The position numbers and the translations under genes were made by a program. A stretch of 64,000 bases of DNA from Flavobacteriales bacterium (GTDB taxonomy: Bacteria; Bacteroidota; Bacteroidia; Flavobacteriales_F; PHOS-HE28), in the NCBI GenBank assembly GCA_016713875.1, contig JADJOI010000003.1, positions 2,232,001 through 2,296,000 on the forward strand, written 5' to 3'. How positions within the stretch are numbered: the stretch's first letter is position 1; each line of letters starts with the position of its first letter. Positions 15,986 to 24,505 of this stretch are shown here, piece after piece. Under the pieces are notes generated by a model that was not told where the DNA came from, made no database searches, and was given only the letters and a program-made list of their open reading frames with translations.

Positions 15986-17740
15986 ATGGACCGCGTTTGG
16001 AAGATCGCCCTCCTGGCCGCCCCCGTCGCCCTGCTCAGCTCCTGTCAGTTCGAGAAGAGCGGCGCCACCGGCTGGAACTACAACGATTCCAAGAACGGAG
16101 GCTTTGAGAAGGCCCCCTTCGAGGATCAGGAGAACGGCCCGGGCCTCATCCTCGTCGAGGGTGGCCAGTTCACCATGGGCCGCGTCTCCGATGACCTGCT
16201 CCACGAGTGGAACCACATCCCCCGCACCGTCACGGTGTCGTCCTTCTACATGGACGAGGTGGAGGTGACCAACTTCTACTGGTTGGAATACCTCTACTGG
16301 TTGGAGCGGGTGTTCGCCGCCGACTATCCCGAGATCTACAAGAAGGCCCTGCCCGACACCCTGGTGTGGCGCAGCAAGCTCGCCTTCAATGAACCGTACA
16401 CGGAGTACTACCTGCGCCACCCCGCCTACCGCGACTATCCGGTGGTGGGCGTCAACTGGCTGCAGGCGAACGACTATTGCGCCTGGCGCACCGACCGGGT
16501 CAACGAGATCATCCTCGTCCGCGAAGGCCTCTTCGAACACTACCCCAACCAGATCAACGAGGACCACTTCACCACCGACGCCTACCTGGCCGGCCAGTAC
16601 GAGAGCGGCAAGAAGGTGGACGGGGTGCAGGACTTCAACCCCAACCGCGACACGCGCAACATCCGCATGGAGGACGGCATCCTGCTGCCCCGCTACCGCC
16701 TGCCGACCGAGGCCGAGTGGGAGTTCGCCGCCTTCGGCCTGGTGGGCAACACGGTGGATGAGCGCATCATCGAGCGCCGCATCTACCCCTGGAACGGCCA
16801 CTGGGTGCGCTACGACAGCCGCAAGAAGGGCGGTGCCTTCTACGGCGACTTCCGCGGCAACTTCATGCGCGGCAAGGGCGATTATATGGGCGTGGCCGGC
16901 AGCCTCAACGACAACGCCGACATCACCGCACCCGTGTTCAGCTACTGGCCCAACGACTACGGCCTGTACAACATGGCCGGCAACGTCAGCGAATGGGTGA
17001 TGGACGTGTACCGCCCGCTGAGCCCCGAGGACAAGGACGACTTCCGCCCCTTCCGCGGCAGCGTCTTCAAGACCAAGGTGCTCAACAGCGACGGCGCCGT
17101 GCAGGACAAGCACGACCTGGTGATCTACGACGTGGACGGCATCAAATACTTCCTCACCGAGTTCCAGAAGGAGATGCAGCGCAAGGCCACCCCGGAGGAG
17201 GCCAAGCTCATCGACGACCTGCTGGCCGCCATCGACCAGTCCATCGAGTTCAACAACACCCGCAAGAGCGACGCCGCCATGCAGCGCGTGCAGGACATGG
17301 TGGACATGATCAAGGGCCAGGACCTGGAGATCAGCCCCAAGCTGCTCAGCGGCATCAGCGACTACCAGGCCGACCAGCCGGGCGACATCCGCATGCGCAA
17401 CGTCACCGTGGAGGAGAACATCGACCGCCGCAACTACCGGCAGAGCGACAACATCGACTACCGCGACGGCGACATCGAGAGCAGCATCTACTACGAGAAC
17501 CCCGACTTCGAGGGCAACGCGATGTACGACTGGGGCAAGACCACCCTGGTGAACGACCGTGCCCGCGTGTTCAAGGGGGCCAGCTGGGCCGACCGCATCT
17601 ACTGGGCCGGTCCCTCCACCCGCCGCTTCCTCGACGAGCGCCAGAGCACGGCCACCATCGGCTTCCGCTGCGCCATGACCCGCGTGGGCAGCCCCGTGGG
17701 CCTGGGCGAGGACAAGCGCCGCAAGGGTATCAAGCGTTGA
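15986..17740 (+). CDS. gldJ: Gliding motility / T9SS lipoprotein GldJ
   Basis: The 584-residue protein starts with a lipoprotein signal (LLAAPVALLSSC) and carries a formylglycine-generating-enzyme (SUMF1) fold: LVEGGQFTMG, MDEVEVTNFYW, RLPTEAEWEFAA, NMAGNVSEWVMDVY and a terminal GFRCAMTR. In F. johnsoniae GldJ is an essential gliding component next to porU, and its length and neighbourhood fit here. The related GldK has the same fold; synteny and the long insert at residues 340-500 favour GldJ. An inverted-repeat element starts at the last base of its stop codon. Confidence 0.88.
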   Translation: MDRVWKIALLAAPVALLSSCQFEKSGATGWNYNDSKNGGFEKAPFEDQENGPGLILVEGGQFTMGRVSDDLLHEWNHIPRTVTVSSFYMDEVEVTNFYWLEYLYWLERVFAADYPEIYKKALPDTLVWRSKLAFNEPYTEYYLRHPAYRDYPVVGVNWLQANDYCAWRTDRVNEIILVREGLFEHYPNQINEDHFTTDAYLAGQYESGKKVDGVQDFNPNRDTRNIRMEDGILLPRYRLPTEAEWEFAAFGLVGNTVDERIIERRIYPWNGHWVRYDSRKKGGAFYGDFRGNFMRGKGDYMGVAGSLNDNADITAPVFSYWPNDYGLYNMAGNVSEWVMDVYRPLSPEDKDDFRPFRGSVFKTKVLNSDGAVQDKHDLVIYDVDGIKYFLTEFQKEMQRKATPEEAKLIDDLLAAIDQSIEFNNTRKSDAAMQRVQDMVDMIKGQDLEISPKLLSGISDYQADQPGDIRMRNVTVEENIDRRNYRQSDNIDYRDGDIESSIYYENPDFEGNAMYDWGKTTLVNDRARVFKGASWADRIYWAGPSTRRFLDERQSTATIGFRCAMTRVGSPVGLGEDKRRKGIKR

Positions 17741-17902
17741 GAGCCTGTTCGGGATCTCTTGAATGATGGGCTCCGAGACCATTTTTTGGTCAGGCGCAGC
17801 CGAAAAATGGTCGCATAGCGGTGCCTACGTGAGCGTTTTTCGGCGAAGCATGGCCGGAAAGGGGCCGGAGAGCGCATTTGAAGGGATCCCCGAACGGGCT
17901 CT
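17740..17902. repeat. Intergenic inverted-repeat element, copy B
   Basis: This 163-base element follows gldJ, beginning at the last base of its TGA. The ends (17740-17760 and 17881-17902) are 21-22-base inverted repeats with one bulge and two differences that keep G-U pairing. Short interior blocks match copy A at 8836-8999 in the same order. The combination of repeated ends, fixed size and intergenic position suggests a dispersed family. Confidence 0.7.
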
Positions 17903-17924
17903 GCGGCGCACCACCGCTACCTTG

Positions 17925-17950
17925 GGACCCCGGCCGAGCGGCCGGGGTCC
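17925..17950. terminator. Perfect 11-bp GC hairpin before murF
   Basis: GGACCCCGGCC, a GAGC loop and the exact complement form an 11-bp stem, followed by a short T-rich run (TTCGTTT) that leads into the murF ATG at 17960. It looks like an intrinsic terminator for gldJ, but it leaves almost no room for a murF promoter, so it may instead sit in the murF leader. Confidence 0.55.
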
Positions 17951-17959
17951 TTCGTTTCC

Positions 17960-19267
17960 ATGACCAGCATCGCCCAGCTCCACGACGCCTTCCTGCGCTG
18001 CACCGGGGTGTGCACCGACACCCGCGCCCTCGTCCCCGGAAGCCTCTTCGTGGCCCTCAAAGGGCCCAGCTTCAACGCCAACGCCTTCGCCGCACAGGCC
18101 CTTGCCGACGGCTGCCGGATGGCCCTGGTGGACGACCCCGCCGTGGCCCTGGACGACCGCTACCTGTTGGTGCCTGACACCTTGAAGGCCCTGCAGGAGC
18201 TCGCCCTGCACCACCGCCGCGGGTTCGACATCCCTGTGCTGGCCATCACCGGCAGCAACGGCAAGACCACCACCAAGGAGCTGGTGCATGCGGTGCTGGC
18301 CGCGGACCGGCCCACACTGGCCACCGCGGGCAACCTGAACAACCACATCGGCGTGCCCCTCACCCTGCTGCGCCTGCGGGCCGAACACCGCTTCGCCATC
18401 ATCGAGATGGGAGCCAACCGCCCCGGCGACATCCGCGAGCTGATGGCCCTGGCCGAACCCACCCACGGGCTCATCACCAACATCGGCCGCGCGCACCTGG
18501 AGGGCTTCGGCAGCTTCGATGGGGTGGTGCGCACCAAGAGCGAGCTGTACGACCATCTGCGTGCCAGTGGTGGCACCGTGTTCGTGCATACGGACGACAG
18601 CCTGTTGATGGAGAAGAGCACCGGGTTGAAACGCGTCACCTACGGCACGACCGCGACGGCGGACCACCGTGTGGAGGCCGGACCGGCCGGCGCCACGCTC
18701 GCCCTGGCCTGGACCGGCACCGATGGCGCCCGGCAACAGGTGACCACCCGGTTGATCGGCGGGTACAACCTGCCCAACGCCGCGGCCGCCGTGGCCATCG
18801 GGCGGCACTTCGGCGTCCCTGACGATCGCATCGCCGCCGCCCTCTCGGACTACACCCCGTCCAACAACCGCAGCCAGTTCATGGACACCGGCCGCAACCA
18901 CGTGGTGCTGGATGCCTACAACGCCAACCCCAGCAGCATGAAGGCCGCGCTGGTGCACTTCGCCGCCATGCCGGGCGAGCGGCCCAAGCTGGCCGTGCTG
19001 GGCGGCATGAAGGAGCTGGGCGCCGACAGCATCCGCGAGCACGAGGCCGTGGTGGCGCTGGTGCGCAGCCTCGGACTGCAAGCCGTGTTCGTGGGACCCG
19101 AGTTCGCCGCGTTGGTCCGTATGGAGGCGAACGCGAAGGACCTCATCGTCCACCCGGACGTCAGCGCCGCGCTGGACGCGTTCACCCGGAACCCGGTGGA
19201 GGGGCGACTGGTCCTGGTGAAAGGTTCGCGCGGGACGAAGCTGGAGGGGCTGGTGCCAGCGCTCTAG
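17960..19267 (+). CDS. murF: UDP-MurNAc-tripeptide:D-Ala-D-Ala ligase
   Basis: MurF adds D-alanyl-D-alanine to the UDP-MurNAc tripeptide in the cytoplasm, the last soluble step of the peptidoglycan precursor. The 435-residue protein has an N-terminal domain with SLFVALKGPSFNAN, the ATP motif GSNGKTTTKE, and Mur-ligase landmarks NLNNHIGVPLTLL, IEMGANRPGDI, NIGRAHLEGFG and DAYNANPSSM. The ATG at 17960 fits the family. murF after gldJ follows the flavobacterial order. Its TAG stop shares the bases CTAG with the stop of the convergent acyl-CoA dehydrogenase. Confidence 0.95.
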   Translation: MTSIAQLHDAFLRCTGVCTDTRALVPGSLFVALKGPSFNANAFAAQALADGCRMALVDDPAVALDDRYLLVPDTLKALQELALHHRRGFDIPVLAITGSNGKTTTKELVHAVLAADRPTLATAGNLNNHIGVPLTLLRLRAEHRFAIIEMGANRPGDIRELMALAEPTHGLITNIGRAHLEGFGSFDGVVRTKSELYDHLRASGGTVFVHTDDSLLMEKSTGLKRVTYGTTATADHRVEAGPAGATLALAWTGTDGARQQVTTRLIGGYNLPNAAAAVAIGRHFGVPDDRIAAALSDYTPSNNRSQFMDTGRNHVVLDAYNANPSSMKAALVHFAAMPGERPKLAVLGGMKELGADSIREHEAVVALVRSLGLQAVFVGPEFAALVRMEANAKDLIVHPDVSAALDAFTRNPVEGRLVLVKGSRGTKLEGLVPAL

Positions 19268-20403
19268 CCGACCACGCTCCTTCCGATCACGATGCGCTGC
19301 ACCTCGCTGGTGCCCTCGTAGATCTGCGTGATCTTGGCATCGCGCATCAGGCGCTCCACGTGGTACTCCTTCACGTACCCGTAGCCACCGTGCACCTGAA
19401 CCGCTTCCACCGTGGTGCGCATGGCCACCTCGCTGGCGAAGAGCTTGGCCATGCTGCCGGCGATCTCGTAGTTGCCGTGGGTGTCCTTCAGCCAGGCGGC
19501 CTTCAGGCACAAGAGCCGCGCGGCCTCGATCTCGGTGGCCATGTCGGCCAGCTTGAAAGCGATGGCCTGGTGCTGGTGGATGGGCTTGCCGAAGGCGCTG
19601 CGCTCCTTGCTGTAAGCAACGGCCAGTTCGTAGGCGCCACTGGCGATGCCCAGGGCCTGCGCGGCGATGCCGATGCGGCCGCCGCTCAGCGTCTTCATGG
19701 CGAACTTGAAACCGAAGCCGTCCTCGCCGATGCGGTTGGCCTTGGGCACCTTCACGTCCTGGAACATCAGCGTGTGCGTGTCGCTGCCGCGGATGCCCAG
19801 CTTGTCCTCCTTGGCGCCCACCGTGAAGCCGGGCATGCACTTCTCCACGATGAGGCAGTTGATGCCCTTGTGCCCCTTGGCCACGTCGGTCTGGGCCATC
19901 ACCAGGTAAGTGCTGGCGGTGCCGCCGTTGGTGATCCAGTTCTTGGTGCCGTTGAGCAGGTAGTGGTCGCCCATGTCCACGGCGGTGGTGCGCTGGCTGG
20001 TGGCATCGCTGCCGGCCTCGGGCTCGCTGAGGCAGAAGGCCCCGATCTGCTCGCCCTTGGCCAGGGGCACCAGGTACTTCTGCTTCTGTTCCTCGTTGCC
20101 GAAGGTCTCCAGGCCCCAGCACACTAGGCTGTTGTTCACGCTCATCACCACCGAGCAGCTGGCGTCCACCTTGCTGATCTCCTCCATGGCCAGCACGTAG
20201 CTCACGGTGTCCATGCCGCCGCCGCCGTACTCAGGGCTCACCATCATCCCCAGGAAGCCCAGTTCACCCAGCTGCCGGATCTCGTCGGCCGGGAAGCGCT
20301 GCTCCCGGTCGCGCTCGATCACCCCCGGTTTCAGCACGTTCTGGGCGAAGTCGCGCGCCGCGGCCTGCACGGCCAGTTGTTCCTCGGTGAGCTCGAAGTT
20401 CAT
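19264..20403 (-). CDS. Acyl-CoA dehydrogenase
   Basis: The 379-residue FAD enzyme introduces the alpha-beta double bond in an acyl-CoA. The ATG at 20403 (MNFELTEEQ) is chosen over an upstream GTG because the family starts there and the promoter lies between. Visible motifs are CLSEPEAGSD, YLLNGTKNWITNG, the FAD-domain RSAFGKPI, VQVHGGYGY and the catalytic glutamate in YEGTSEVQR. It most resembles short-chain acyl-CoA dehydrogenases, but chain-length specificity cannot be fixed from sequence. The convergent stop overlaps that of murF. Confidence 0.93.
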   Translation of the reverse strand: MNFELTEEQLAVQAAARDFAQNVLKPGVIERDREQRFPADEIRQLGELGFLGMMVSPEYGGGGMDTVSYVLAMEEISKVDASCSVVMSVNNSLVCWGLETFGNEEQKQKYLVPLAKGEQIGAFCLSEPEAGSDATSQRTTAVDMGDHYLLNGTKNWITNGGTASTYLVMAQTDVAKGHKGINCLIVEKCMPGFTVGAKEDKLGIRGSDTHTLMFQDVKVPKANRIGEDGFGFKFAMKTLSGGRIGIAAQALGIASGAYELAVAYSKERSAFGKPIHQHQAIAFKLADMATEIEAARLLCLKAAWLKDTHGNYEIAGSMAKLFASEVAMRTTVEAVQVHGGYGYVKEYHVERLMRDAKITQIYEGTSEVQRIVIGRSVVG

Positions 20404-20460
20404 CGTGGTTCCGGAGAGCACGTCCATGGCTGGGTGGGTGTGGCCGCTGGTGCGGGGGCG

Positions 20461-20468
20461 CAAAGGTA
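20461..20468 (-). promoter_or_regulatory. -7 box of the acyl-CoA dehydrogenase gene
   Basis: TACCTTTG on the minus strand lies 57 bases before the ATG. It is only five bases from the opposing anmK box, so both promoters overlap back to back. Confidence 0.55.
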
Positions 20469-20473
20469 GCGGA

Positions 20474-20481
20474 TACCTTTG
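20474..20481 (+). promoter_or_regulatory. -7 box of anmK
   Basis: TACCTTTG ends five bases before the anmK ATG at 20487. With the usual spacing the transcript would begin at or next to the start codon. Confidence 0.55.
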
Positions 20482-20486
20482 CCGGC

Positions 20487-21554
20487 ATGGTGGGCGATGC
20501 CGGCCGGACGGCCCGGGTGATCGGCGTGATGTCCGGCAGTTCGCTGGACGGGCTGGACCTGGCCCTGTGCAGCTTCGAGCGGAACGACGACGGGTGGCAG
20601 AGCCGCATCGAGCAGGCGCGTACCGTCCCCTTCCCCCCTGCCCTGCTGGAGCGCCTGCGCCAGGCCATGGACGCCACCGCCTTGGAGGCCGCCCGCCTGC
20701 ACCGCGACCTGGGCGACCACATCGGCGACGCCTGCCGGACCCTGGCGGACGGACGGCCCGTGGACCTCATCAGCTCACACGGCCACACGCTCTTCCACCG
20801 CCCGGAGGAAGGGCTCACCGCGGCCCTGGGCTGCGGGGCGCGGATCGCCGTGCGCGCGGGCATCGCCACGGTGTGCGACCTGCGCACCACGGACGTGGCC
20901 CTCGGCGGCCAGGGGGCGCCGCTGGTGCCCCTCGCTGAACGGCTGCTCTTCCCCGGGCAGGAGGCCTTCCTGAACCTGGGCGGCATCGCCAACCTGGCCG
21001 TGCACCGCGCGGGCACCGTGGGCTACGACATCGGACCCTGCAACCAGGCGCTGGACCATCTGGCCCGGCAGGCCGGCAGGCCGTACGACGCGGACGGTGC
21101 CCTGGCCCGTGCAGGCACGGTGAACGAAGACCTGCTCGCGGCGCTGGAGGCCCTCCCCTTCTACCGCCAGCCCTCGCCGCGGTCGTTGGGGCGTGAGTGG
21201 TTCGAGGCGGAGATGCGGCCCCTGATCGACGCGCCCGGGATCCCGCTCACCGACCGCCTGCGCACGGTGAGCGGACACGTGGCCCGCCGCATCGCCGCAG
21301 AGCTGGACCGCCACGCGGTGCGCAGCGTATTGGTCACCGGCGGTGGAGCGCACAACGCGCACCTGATCGCCCGGGTGCGCGACCTGAGCGGAGCGGAGCT
21401 GCGGGTGCCCGAGGCCCTGCTGGTGGACTTCAAGGAGGCTTACCTGTTCGCCCTTCTCGGGCTGCTGCGCTGGCGGGGCGAGGTGAACGCGCTGGCCACG
21501 GTGACCGGCGCACGGCGGGATAGTGCGGGCGGCGCGGTGTACCTCCCCTATTAA
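20487..21554 (+). CDS. anmK: Anhydro-N-acetylmuramic acid kinase
   Basis: AnmK phosphorylates and opens 1,6-anhydro-MurNAc released during cell-wall turnover, giving MurNAc-6-phosphate for recycling. The 355-residue protein contains the signature VIGVMSGSSLDGLDLAL, ISSHGHTLFH, FLNLGGIANL, GYDIGPCNQALD and VTGGGAHNAHL, all typical of the family's ATP and sugar sites. The ATG at 20487 lies immediately after a consensus -7 box. No murQ partner is nearby. Confidence 0.95.
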   Translation: MVGDAGRTARVIGVMSGSSLDGLDLALCSFERNDDGWQSRIEQARTVPFPPALLERLRQAMDATALEAARLHRDLGDHIGDACRTLADGRPVDLISSHGHTLFHRPEEGLTAALGCGARIAVRAGIATVCDLRTTDVALGGQGAPLVPLAERLLFPGQEAFLNLGGIANLAVHRAGTVGYDIGPCNQALDHLARQAGRPYDADGALARAGTVNEDLLAALEALPFYRQPSPRSLGREWFEAEMRPLIDAPGIPLTDRLRTVSGHVARRIAAELDRHAVRSVLVTGGGAHNAHLIARVRDLSGAELRVPEALLVDFKEAYLFALLGLLRWRGEVNALATVTGARRDSAGGAVYLPY

Positions 21555-21609
21555 CACCCGGGGTTGGAAGAGCACCGGCGAAGCAGCGAAGGGCCCGCAG
21601 GTGGCCGCA

Positions 21610-21617
21610 TACCTTTG
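21610..21617 (+). promoter_or_regulatory. -7 box of the dehydrogenase/exb gene group
   Basis: TACCTTTG is an exact TAnnTTTG match 30 bases before the ATG at 21648. It may also supply the exbB-exbD-tonB-folC genes that follow on the same strand. Confidence 0.55.
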
Positions 21618-21647
21618 ACCGCGCCGCACCCTGGCGGCCCCGGCCTG

Positions 21648-22871
21648 ATGAAGGAGACCCTGCGGCAGTTCGAGCAACGCGCACCCGAGATCGTGTTCGA
21701 GTGGAACGATGCGCCCACCGGAGCGCGGGGCTGGGTGGTGATCAACAGCCTGAGGGGAGGCGCGGCCGGTGGTGGCACCCGCATGCGCAAAGGCCTCGAC
21801 CGCCGCGAGGTGGAGAGCCTGGCCAAGACCATGGAGGTGAAGTTCACCGTGAGCGGTCCGGCCATCGGCGGCGCCAAGAGCGGCATCGACTTCGATCCGA
21901 CCGACCCGCGCAAACAGGCCGTCCTCGACCGATGGTACAAGGCCGTGATGCCCTTGCTGAAAGCCTATTACGGGACGGGTGGGGACATGAACGTGGATGA
22001 GGTCCATGAGGTGATCCCCATCACCGAGCGGTATGGCCTTCGCCATCCGCAGGAGGGCGTGGTGAACGGGCATATCGGCGGGCACGAGGGCATGAAGTTG
22101 CAGGCCATCCAACAGTTGCGCACCGGGGTCAGCAAGGTGGTGAATGACACGGCTTTTGTGCCCGTGCCAGGCAAGTACGCCGTTGCCGACATGATCACCG
22201 GCTGGGGGGTGAGTGAAAGCGTGCGCCACTACTATGGCATTTACGGTGGTGAGCTCATGGGCAAGCGTGTGATCGTTCAAGGATGGGGCAACGTCGGGGC
22301 CGCGGCCGGTTACTACTTATCCCAGCAAGGCGCACGCATCGTGGGCATCATCGATCGCCATGGTGGCGCCTTGATCACCGAAGGCTTCACTACAGAGCAG
22401 GTCCGTGACCTCTTCGTGGACAAGGCCGGCAACACCCTGCGAGCGCAGGACATGCTGCCCTTCGATGAAGTGGACGCGCGCATCTGGGACATCGGTGCCG
22501 AGGTCTTCATGCCCTGTGCGGCCAGCCGATTGGTGACCAAGCACCAGGTGGACCGCATGGTGGCTGCGGACCTGGAGGTGATCGCCAGCGGTGCCAACGT
22601 GCCCTTCGCCGACCCCGAGATCTTCTATGGCCCCATCGCCGAGCACGCGGACGGCCGGGTGAGCGTGATCCCCGACTTCATCGCCAACTGCGGCATGGCG
22701 CGCGTGTTCGCCTACTGCATGATGGACGGTGCACAGCTCACCGACCAGGCCATTTTCGGCGACGTCAGCGAGCGCATCGCCGACGCGCTCCGGCGCACCC
22801 ACGCCCACCACCCTGGTCGTACGCACCTCACCCGCACGGCCTTCGACATCGCCCTCGAACAGCTTACCTGA
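21648..22871 (+). CDS. Glu/Leu/Phe/Val family amino-acid dehydrogenase
   Basis: The 407-residue NAD(P)-dependent enzyme deaminates an amino acid to its 2-oxo acid. The catalytic-domain segments GGAAGGGTRMRKG and GPAIGGAKSGIDFDP carry the conserved lysines, and VIVQGWGNVGAAAGYYL is the Rossmann dinucleotide site. IASGANVPF and IPDFIANCGM are also typical. Substrate preference (glutamate, leucine or other) cannot be settled. The ATG at 21648 gives the family's usual start. The gene leads into exbB after 47 bases, a frequent arrangement in Flavobacteriia. Confidence 0.88.
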   Translation: MKETLRQFEQRAPEIVFEWNDAPTGARGWVVINSLRGGAAGGGTRMRKGLDRREVESLAKTMEVKFTVSGPAIGGAKSGIDFDPTDPRKQAVLDRWYKAVMPLLKAYYGTGGDMNVDEVHEVIPITERYGLRHPQEGVVNGHIGGHEGMKLQAIQQLRTGVSKVVNDTAFVPVPGKYAVADMITGWGVSESVRHYYGIYGGELMGKRVIVQGWGNVGAAAGYYLSQQGARIVGIIDRHGGALITEGFTTEQVRDLFVDKAGNTLRAQDMLPFDEVDARIWDIGAEVFMPCAASRLVTKHQVDRMVAADLEVIASGANVPFADPEIFYGPIAEHADGRVSVIPDFIANCGMARVFAYCMMDGAQLTDQAIFGDVSERIADALRRTHAHHPGRTHLTRTAFDIALEQLT

Positions 22872-22918
22872 ACAATGCGCGGGCACCGCCCCGCGTTGCC
22901 CTAAACACCCCGACCCGC

Positions 22919-23641
22919 ATGCCGATCGAGTTCTTCGCCCAGATCCAGGACGCCACCGACGCGGCCCGCCAGGTGCTTGAGCAGACCGCCACCACCCCTG
23001 TGGTACCCCAGGAGACCACGCTCTCCGTGTGGGAGCTGATCAAGATGGGCGGCTGGTACATCATGGGGCCGCTCGGTCTGATGTCCCTGGCGGCCGTCTA
23101 TATCATCATCGAAAGGAGCATGGCCATCCGGCGTGCGCTGCGCGATGAGAAGGACTTCATGGCCAAGATCCGCGACTACATCCACGAAGGCAAGGTCGAC
23201 AGCGCCCGCAACCTGTGCCAGACGACCAACACCCCCGTGGCGCGCATGCTGGAGAAGGGCATCAACCGCATCGGCAAGCCGATGAAGGACATCGAGGTGA
23301 GCATCGAGAACCAGGGCAAGCTGGAGGTCTACCAGCTGGAGAGCGGCCTGCCCATCCTGGCCACGGTCTCCGGCGCGGCGCCGATGCTGGGCTTCCTGGG
23401 CACCGTGGTCGGCATGGTGGTCACCTTCCACACGATGGAGGTGAGCGGCGCCGGGGTGGAATTGAGCCAGCTCAGCGGCGGCATGATGCAGGCCATGATC
23501 ACCACCGTGGCCGGCCTGGTGATCGGCATCCCGGCCTACATCGGCTACAACCTGCTGGTGGCCCGGGTGAACAAGGTGGTCCAGAAGATGGAATCGCGCA
23601 CGATCGAATTCATGGAGGTGCTCGAATCGCCCGCCAAGTAA
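22919..23641 (+). CDS. exbB: ExbB/TolQ-type proton channel subunit
   Basis: The 240-residue inner-membrane protein has three membrane segments: GGWYIMGPLGLMSLAAVYII near residue 40, PILATVSGAAPMLGFLGTVV near 145, and MMQAMITTVAGLVIGIPAYI near 190, with the family motif GAAPMLGFLGTVVGM. With ExbD it forms the proton-motive-force channel that drives TonB. It is the first gene of an exbB-exbD-exbD-tonB run with gaps of 9, 3 and -4 bases. Confidence 0.93.
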   Translation: MPIEFFAQIQDATDAARQVLEQTATTPVVPQETTLSVWELIKMGGWYIMGPLGLMSLAAVYIIIERSMAIRRALRDEKDFMAKIRDYIHEGKVDSARNLCQTTNTPVARMLEKGINRIGKPMKDIEVSIENQGKLEVYQLESGLPILATVSGAAPMLGFLGTVVGMVVTFHTMEVSGAGVELSQLSGGMMQAMITTVAGLVIGIPAYIGYNLLVARVNKVVQKMESRTIEFMEVLESPAK

Positions 23642-23650
23642 GCCTGCACT

Positions 23651-24046
23651 GTGGCGCTCCGCTCCAGCAACAAGATCGACGCAGGCTTCAGCCTGAGCAG
23701 CATGACCGACCTGGTCTTCCTTCTCCTGATCTTCTTTGTCATCATCAGCACCATGGTGAGCCCCACCACCCTGCCGGTGGACCTGCCCATCAGCGCCAAC
23801 AAGACCAAGGAAAAGCCGCAGGTGGGCGTGCGCATCGATGCCGACCAACACTTCAGCGTCAACAACGAGCTCATCGATCCCCTGGACCTTGAGGGTGTAC
23901 TGAAGGACCGGATGGCGGCCGTGGAGGGTGAGAAGAACCTGGTGATCCACGTGGACCAGAGCGTACCGGCCGGTGTCACCGTGGGCGTCATGGAGATCGC
24001 CAAGCGCAACCAATGGAAGGTGATCCTGGCCACCCGGCCGAAGTGA
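23651..24046 (+). CDS. exbD: ExbD/TolR-type protein, first copy
   Basis: The 131-residue protein starts with a GTG. Its single membrane segment begins with the conserved SMTDLVFLLLIFFVI, in which the aspartate is the proton-carrying residue, and a periplasmic domain follows. It is a close paralogue of the next gene; two tandem exbD genes are usual in Bacteroidota. Confidence 0.93.
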   Translation: MALRSSNKIDAGFSLSSMTDLVFLLLIFFVIISTMVSPTTLPVDLPISANKTKEKPQVGVRIDADQHFSVNNELIDPLDLEGVLKDRMAAVEGEKNLVIHVDQSVPAGVTVGVMEIAKRNQWKVILATRPK

Positions 24047-24049
24047 CCC

Positions 24050-24505
24050 ATGGCGATCCGCAGCACCCATAAGATCGACGCGGGCTTCAGCCTAAGCAGC
24101 ATGACCGACCTGGTCTTCCTGCTGCTGATCTTCTTCGTGATCGTGAGCACGATGGTGAGCCCCTTCGCGCTGCCGGTGGACCTGCCCAAGGGGCGCACCA
24201 AGCCGTCCAAGGAGACGCCCAAGGTGGCCCTGCGGCTGGAGAGCGCGGACAAAGCCCTGCTCAACGGCCAGCCCGTGGACCCGGCCGGGCTGGAACCGGC
24301 GTTGATCGCCGAGATGGCCAAGCATGGCGCGCAGGATGCCATCGTGCTGCGCGTGGCCCAGGAGGTGCCCACCGGGGTGATGGTGAACGTGCTCGACATC
24401 GCCAAGCGCAACAAGTGGCGCATCGTGCTGGCCGGAGCGCCCACCCCGGCCGCGGCACCTATGGAAGCGCCCACCACACCGGCCGCAGCCCCGATCGCAC
24501 CATGA
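24050..24505 (+). CDS. exbD: ExbD/TolR-type protein, second copy
   Basis: The 151-residue paralogue of the preceding gene has the same membrane segment (SMTDLVFLLLIFFVIVSTMV) and ends with an extra Ala/Pro-rich tail of about 20 residues (APTPAAAPMEAP). Its TGA overlaps the tonB ATG, so the two are translationally coupled. The pair probably forms a heteromeric ExbD partner for ExbB. Confidence 0.93.
   Translation: MAIRSTHKIDAGFSLSSMTDLVFLLLIFFVIVSTMVSPFALPVDLPKGRTKPSKETPKVALRLESADKALLNGQPVDPAGLEPALIAEMAKHGAQDAIVLRVAQEVPTGVMVNVLDIAKRNKWRIVLAGAPTPAAAPMEAPTTPAAAPIAP

Noticed and set aside
15905..17782. A 625-codon open frame on the minus strand opposite gldJ
   Set aside because: Composition is almost only Val, His, Ala, Leu and Gly, as expected for the antisense of a high-GC gene, and it lacks any start context or motif.
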